DNA of 64,000 bases from Bacteroidota bacterium (GTDB lineage Bacteria > Bacteroidota > Bacteroidia > Chitinophagales > Chitinophagaceae): contig JAEWJK010000001.1 in the NCBI GenBank assembly GCA_023386555.1, positions 1 through 64,000 on the forward strand. Direction: 5' to 3'. Shown piece after piece: positions 60,083 to 64,000 of the stretch. The notes under the pieces were generated by a model, which did no database searches, was not told where the DNA came from, and saw nothing but the letters and a program-made list of their open reading frames with translations. Position 1 is the stretch's first letter. Each line of letters opens with the position of its first letter. The translations under genes were made by a program, and so were the position numbers.

Positions 60083-62170
60083 TTACATCTTCGGATTATT
60101 CGAGTCTAATCCTTCCATATGTTTATCTTTCTTCATTGCTACTTTATACAATACAAACGCCATGAAAGCAAACAACAATGTTCCTAAAATATAATAGCCA
60201 CCTTCACCCAAAGCACTGGTTAAACCATGTTCAGCATTCACTTTTCCAAGGCCTGCAGCAGTTGTATCAAAACCAGAAAGCACAGCGATAATCACTCCTG
60301 CAACAGCACCTCCAGCTACAAGTCCGGTAGCAAATAAACTTCCTTTACCCAACTCTTCTTCCTGTGCAATTGATTCATCTTTTTTCAGTTTTCTCCACGT
60401 TACAATACCTCTTATCAAACCACCAATAAATATTGGCAATGTGGTTGACAAAGGAAGATAAGCACCTACTGCAAAGCTGAGAGATTTGATGCCGCAAAGT
60501 TCCATTACAATAGCCAGAAACACTCCTACTAAAACAAATTGCCAGTCAAGGTTGAATGACAAAATTCCTTTTGCCAATGTAGCCATTAATGTTCCCTGTG
60601 GTGCAGGATATGTTGCAGAACCAATAGCATGTTTCATTGTTGGATCTTCCGCTAACATGGCTGCTGTAGGTGTATCCAAAAATTTAACCGTTAAACCAAT
60701 AACGATAGAAGAAACAATCACACCAATGAATAATGCTATCTGCTGATACTTTGGTGTAGCTCCAACAATGTATCCACTTTTCAAATCTTGTGATGTCGCA
60801 CCTGCATTTGCTGCAGCAATACAGATCAATCCACCAACTACTAAAGCCATTGGCTCATAAGCTTTACCACTCCATCCTACAGCAATAAAGATCAAACAGG
60901 TTCCCATTAAAGTTGCAATGGTCATTCCGCTGATTGGATTATTAGAAGAACCGATCAAACCAACGATTCTTGAGGAAACGGTAACGAAGAAAGCACCGAA
61001 GATCACCACCAGTAAACCGATCAGTAATTTTTGTCCAACACCATCACCCGGAATTTGTGGTAAGAAGGCCATTAGCAATATCAACACAAGACTTCCAATA
61101 CCTACAATCTTCATTGAAAGATCTCTTTCTGTTCTTGGAACAGCAGCATCGGCATCAGCACCAGTTTTCTTGAGAGAGCCAAGACTTCCTTTGAAAGATG
61201 AAATGATAGTTGGGATCGTCTTTATCAATGTAATAAAACCTCCTGCAGCCACAGCTCCGGCACCAATCTGACGGATATATGCATAATAGATAGCAGCAGA
61301 ATAATCACTGAAGGTTTTTGTTAACGGATCCCATCCACCTCTTCCACCAGCCAAAGCAATATCAGTCATGTAACCCAACTTTTGTTGTTGTAATGCAATT
61401 ACTTCAGCAGGAACAAGAGAAGCCAATAAAGGAATAGCAACCAACCATGCAAACACACCACCGGCAACCAATACACCGGCTATCTTCGGACCAATGATGT
61501 AACCCACACCTAAATATTCAGGCGTGATCTCTCCACTCACTCTTGCAGAAGGGAAAAATTTATTTGCCTGCTTCGTCATGTAGTAAGGTGCTTCAGCAAT
61601 TACATGAAACACTTTTTGCAGCAATGCATAAGCAAAAGCAAAACCCAAACCCCAGAAAGCGGTCTTTGCAAAATCACCACCTTTCTCACCAGCGATCAAT
61701 ACATCACCACAAGCTGTTCCTTCAGGATAAGGAAGCACATTGTGTTCTTTAACGATCAGTGATTTTCTTAACGGAATCATCATCAATGTTCCGAGAATAC
61801 CACCAAAAATTGCCAGCGTAAGAATGGTCATGTAGTTGAAGAAATTGGCACTTTCCGGATCACTTAAAAAAAGAAAACCCGGTAAAGTAAAAACCACACC
61901 TGCTGCAACACTTTCACCTGCAGATCCTGTTGTCTGGATGATATTGTTCTCAAGAATAGTTGTTTTTAAAAATCTTCTGCCGAGGGTAATTGCAATTACA
62001 GCAATCGGAATGGAAGCGGAAACGGTAAGACCGGCTTTTAAAGCAAGATAAACAGTTGCAGCCCCGAAGATGATTCCGAAGATGCTACCCATTACAATTG
62101 ACTTGACGGTAAACTCTTTTACCCTTGCATTATCAGGAATGAATGGTTGAAACTTTTTCTGCACAGCCAT
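60083..62170 (-). CDS. OPT-family oligopeptide transporter
   Basis: A 695-residue membrane protein from ATG 62170 (an upstream TTG falls inside the terminator hairpin). It has about 15-16 helices; FTVKSIVMGSIFGIIFGAAT and VYLALKAGLTVSASIPIAVI are the N-terminal pattern of the OPT family, followed by TTGSAGESVAAGVVFTLPGF and LPYPEGTACGDVLIAGEKGG. Bacterial members import oligopeptides or metal chelates. It is a single-gene unit with terminators on both sides. Confidence 0.9.
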   Translation of the reverse strand: MAVQKKFQPFIPDNARVKEFTVKSIVMGSIFGIIFGAATVYLALKAGLTVSASIPIAVIAITLGRRFLKTTILENNIIQTTGSAGESVAAGVVFTLPGFLFLSDPESANFFNYMTILTLAIFGGILGTLMMIPLRKSLIVKEHNVLPYPEGTACGDVLIAGEKGGDFAKTAFWGLGFAFAYALLQKVFHVIAEAPYYMTKQANKFFPSARVSGEITPEYLGVGYIIGPKIAGVLVAGGVFAWLVAIPLLASLVPAEVIALQQQKLGYMTDIALAGGRGGWDPLTKTFSDYSAAIYYAYIRQIGAGAVAAGGFITLIKTIPTIISSFKGSLGSLKKTGADADAAVPRTERDLSMKIVGIGSLVLILLMAFLPQIPGDGVGQKLLIGLLVVIFGAFFVTVSSRIVGLIGSSNNPISGMTIATLMGTCLIFIAVGWSGKAYEPMALVVGGLICIAAANAGATSQDLKSGYIVGATPKYQQIALFIGVIVSSIVIGLTVKFLDTPTAAMLAEDPTMKHAIGSATYPAPQGTLMATLAKGILSFNLDWQFVLVGVFLAIVMELCGIKSLSFAVGAYLPLSTTLPIFIGGLIRGIVTWRKLKKDESIAQEEELGKGSLFATGLVAGGAVAGVIIAVLSGFDTTAAGLGKVNAEHGLTSALGEGGYYILGTLLFAFMAFVLYKVAMKKDKHMEGLDSNNPKM

Positions 62171-62203
62171 TGAAGTTGGTTTTGGTTGGGATAAATATAA
62201 ATA

Positions 62204-62234
62204 CAAAAGGCGATGAAATATTCATCGCCTTTTG
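62204..62234 (-). terminator. Intrinsic terminator of the POT transporter gene
   Basis: A perfect 14-bp stem, CAAAAGGCGATGAA paired with TTCATCGCCTTTTG around a three-base loop, lies 47 bases beyond the stop at 62281. On the minus strand it is followed by a T-rich tail (TATTTATATTT). It also sits just before the ATG of the OPT gene, which supports the start chosen there. Confidence 0.88.
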
Positions 62235-62249
62235 GCTTAGTTCTGTTCA

Positions 62250-62274
62250 TCACACTTCGAGAGCCTCAGTGTGA
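62250..62274 (-). repeat. GTCACACTGAGG hairpin repeat (variant copy)
   Basis: Read on the minus strand, TCACACT (stem) - GAGGCTCTCGA (11-base spacer) - AGTGTGA (stem). It matches the element at 11649-11673 in order and spacer (9 of 11 spacer bases) but has different, still complementary stems. Confidence 0.8.
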
Positions 62275-62280
62275 CATGTG

Positions 62281-63915
62281 CTATGATAATCCTTTTTCTT
62301 TCATGATCCTGTTCAACCATTTGAGCATAGCAAAACACATAATGGCTGCAGCCAAGAGTAAACAGAAGTTCAATAAGAAATAATTCTTCTTATCATCGTA
62401 TGTATCCCACATGGTAGCAAGTACACCTGATAATTTATTTCCGATAGAAGTTGATAAGAACCACCCACCCATCATCAATGAAGTAATTCTTACCGGACTG
62501 AGTTTCGATACCAGCGATAATCCCATCGGACTCAACAATAACTCACCGATTGTGATCACACCATAACTACTGATGAGCCATAATACACTTGCTTTTTCAG
62601 CTCCGTTATTATTTGCAGCCACTGCAGCCACCATTACCAATGCTGACAAACCTGAGATCAATAATCCGAATGCGATTTTTGTTGCCGTTGATGGTTCTTT
62701 GTTTCTTCGTCTTAAGAATGCAAAAAATGCAACAATCAAAGGCGTTAGGATAATAACCCAGCCTGGATTGATAGATTGACTCAGGTTGGTTGCCCAAAGA
62801 CTAACAGCATTGCCATCTGTGGGTCTGTCTTCTGCAGGTATATTTCTAAAATAAGTGGGATAATTATACTCTTTCACCACTTGTCCGTCTGCTGTTTTCT
62901 GCAAACGAAATTGTTCATCATACAATGCAACCGAATCTTTTGCATACTTAAGTGGTTGTGATAAGCTGAATGTTCCAAAAACTTTTTCAGCCGTACCACT
63001 CATGCTTCTGTCAGTATAACGATCGGCCCAGGTATTCAATGCCGAACCGTTTTGCTTAAACACTGCCCAGAACAAAACAACTACTGCGAAAATCGCAAGC
63101 AATGCAGCAATCGGTCTCTTCTCATCTTTCGGTGCTTTAAAATAAAGCGATGCATAAAAGATGATCACCGGAATACATGCAAAGATGAATGCATCGGTAG
63201 AGTCTGATCCAACCAAAGCACCGGGTATTAACCAACCAATAACTCCAGCTACGATTGATGGAACAAGGATCAACATTACAATCTTGCTCATCGACATATC
63301 ATTTGGACCAACACCTTTCTTTATATCGAAAGCTTTGTAATGTTTTGTGCCGACAAGAAACACCATAACACCAATGAACATTCCTAATCCTGCAGCTAAA
63401 AATGCATAAGCCCAACCAAACAAAATATACAAAGCTGCACCGAAGAAATTGCAGATGAATGCACCGATGTTGATGCCCATGTAAAAAATATTATAGCCAT
63501 CATCCTTTTGATCTTTATACTGAGGAGTGGTATATACATTACCTAGTAAAGTAGAAATGTTTGGTTTGAAGAAACCGTTTCCGATGATCACAAGTGTCAT
63601 TGAAAGATATAACATCGGCAAACTATGAACGGCCATTAAACAATAACCTACACCCATCATTATTCCACCAATAATGATAGACTTTCTGTAGCCCAGGTAT
63701 CTGTCTGCTAATAATCCACCAAGAAACGGTGTTAAGAATACAAGACCGATGAAAGTCCCGTACAGATCGGCTGATTCAGCTTCTGTCATAGCAAAACCCT
63801 GCTTTACATCTTTCAGGTAAAGCGTAAAAATTCCGATCATCAGGTAGTAACCAAATCGTTCCCACATTTCGGAAAAGAAAAGGTAAGGCAATGCTTTAGG
63901 ATGTTTCTTCCACAT
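62281..63915 (-). CDS. POT/PTR-family proton-dependent peptide transporter
   Basis: A 544-residue membrane protein starting at ATG 63915 (TTG at 63921 is possible). The motif FFSEMWERFGYYLM contains E-x-x-E-R-F-x-Y-Y, the proton-coupling signature, and YNIFYMGINIGAFICNFFG is the second family hallmark. The family imports di- and tripeptides with protons. It is a single-gene unit ending at a strong terminator, next to the OPT peptide transporter, so the pair covers short and longer peptides. Confidence 0.92.
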   Translation of the reverse strand: MWKKHPKALPYLFFSEMWERFGYYLMIGIFTLYLKDVKQGFAMTEAESADLYGTFIGLVFLTPFLGGLLADRYLGYRKSIIIGGIMMGVGYCLMAVHSLPMLYLSMTLVIIGNGFFKPNISTLLGNVYTTPQYKDQKDDGYNIFYMGINIGAFICNFFGAALYILFGWAYAFLAAGLGMFIGVMVFLVGTKHYKAFDIKKGVGPNDMSMSKIVMLILVPSIVAGVIGWLIPGALVGSDSTDAFIFACIPVIIFYASLYFKAPKDEKRPIAALLAIFAVVVLFWAVFKQNGSALNTWADRYTDRSMSGTAEKVFGTFSLSQPLKYAKDSVALYDEQFRLQKTADGQVVKEYNYPTYFRNIPAEDRPTDGNAVSLWATNLSQSINPGWVIILTPLIVAFFAFLRRRNKEPSTATKIAFGLLISGLSALVMVAAVAANNNGAEKASVLWLISSYGVITIGELLLSPMGLSLVSKLSPVRITSLMMGGWFLSTSIGNKLSGVLATMWDTYDDKKNYFLLNFCLLLAAAIMCFAMLKWLNRIMKEKGLS

Positions 63916-63939
63916 AAACAATCATTAGAGGTAAATAAA

Positions 63940-63965
63940 AAAGGAGTTGATAATTCAACTCCTTT
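63940..63965 (-). terminator. Intrinsic terminator for a gene to the right of the window
   Basis: An 11-bp stem AAAGGAGTTGA/TCAACTCCTTT with a four-base loop. On the minus strand the stem is followed by a T run, so it would end transcription from a minus-strand gene beyond the window. It lies only 25 bases before the POT start codon, so that gene's promoter must be very close. Confidence 0.8.
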
Positions 63966-64000
63966 GCAATGATATTGAAAAAATGCTAAGATTCTCCTGT

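Overview
This 64 kb window looks like part of the chromosome of a low-GC Bacteroidota bacterium, most probably Chitinophagaceae. The family placement is an inference. It rests on short Wza-like lipoproteins, Wzc-type kinases with (Gly-Tyr)n tails, near absence of Shine-Dalgarno sequences, several TTG/GTG starts, and typical Bacteroidota core genes (NagX-like acyltransferase, SbsA-like Ig lipoprotein, helicase-nuclease, POT and OPT peptide transporters). I see no tRNA, rRNA, transposase, integrase or CRISPR array.

Locus A (minus strand, from about 11,400 down past position 1) is a surface-polysaccharide operon. Its order is wza, wzc, a WlbB/WbpD-type N-acetyltransferase, a WlbA-type sugar dehydrogenase, a Wzy-type polymerase, a Wzx flippase, a polysaccharide-deacetylase-like protein, a methyltransferase, a WbpG-type amidotransferase and a glycosyltransferase cut by the window edge. 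The enzymes point to a 2,3-diamino uronic acid type sugar, possibly amidinated, exported by a Wzx/Wzy/Wzc/Wza route.

Locus B (minus strand, about 48,950 down to 12,705) is a second, larger surface-polysaccharide locus with its own wza and wzc. It carries an AsnB-type amidotransferase, an ABC exporter pair (Wzm/Wzt with a C-terminal cargo-binding-like domain), FdtA- and FdtB-like enzymes for a 3-amino-deoxy sugar, several acyltransferases, methyltransferases, a NodU-type carbamoyltransferase, a second WlbA/acetyltransferase pair, a Wzy-like membrane protein and 16 glycosyltransferases. Most of its genes abut or overlap by 1-40 bases. It has no recognisable Wzx and no initiating phosphoglycosyl transferase, so the export route is an open question.

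The 1.3 kb gap between the loci (11,381-12,704) has no convincing gene but is dense in repeats: three ~160-177 bp tandem copies carrying an ATTGTTTGC palindrome, an 11-bp direct-repeat array, hairpin repeats, and a 19-20 bp motif shared with the wza of locus B. A second array of the same 11-bp unit sits at the head of locus B (48,988-49,042).

From about 49 kb to the right edge the content is housekeeping: a NagX-like acyltransferase and an exosortase-family protease (plus strand), a MurU-like uridylyltransferase overlapping a sugar kinase fused to a RapZ C-terminal domain (cell-wall sugar recycling), an Ig-like lipoprotein, a UvrD-type helicase with a probable Fe-S PD-(D/E)XK nuclease domain, small conserved proteins, and two peptide transporters (OPT and POT) separated by clear intrinsic terminators. 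Dispersed intergenic repeats related to those near the polysaccharide loci recur in this part.
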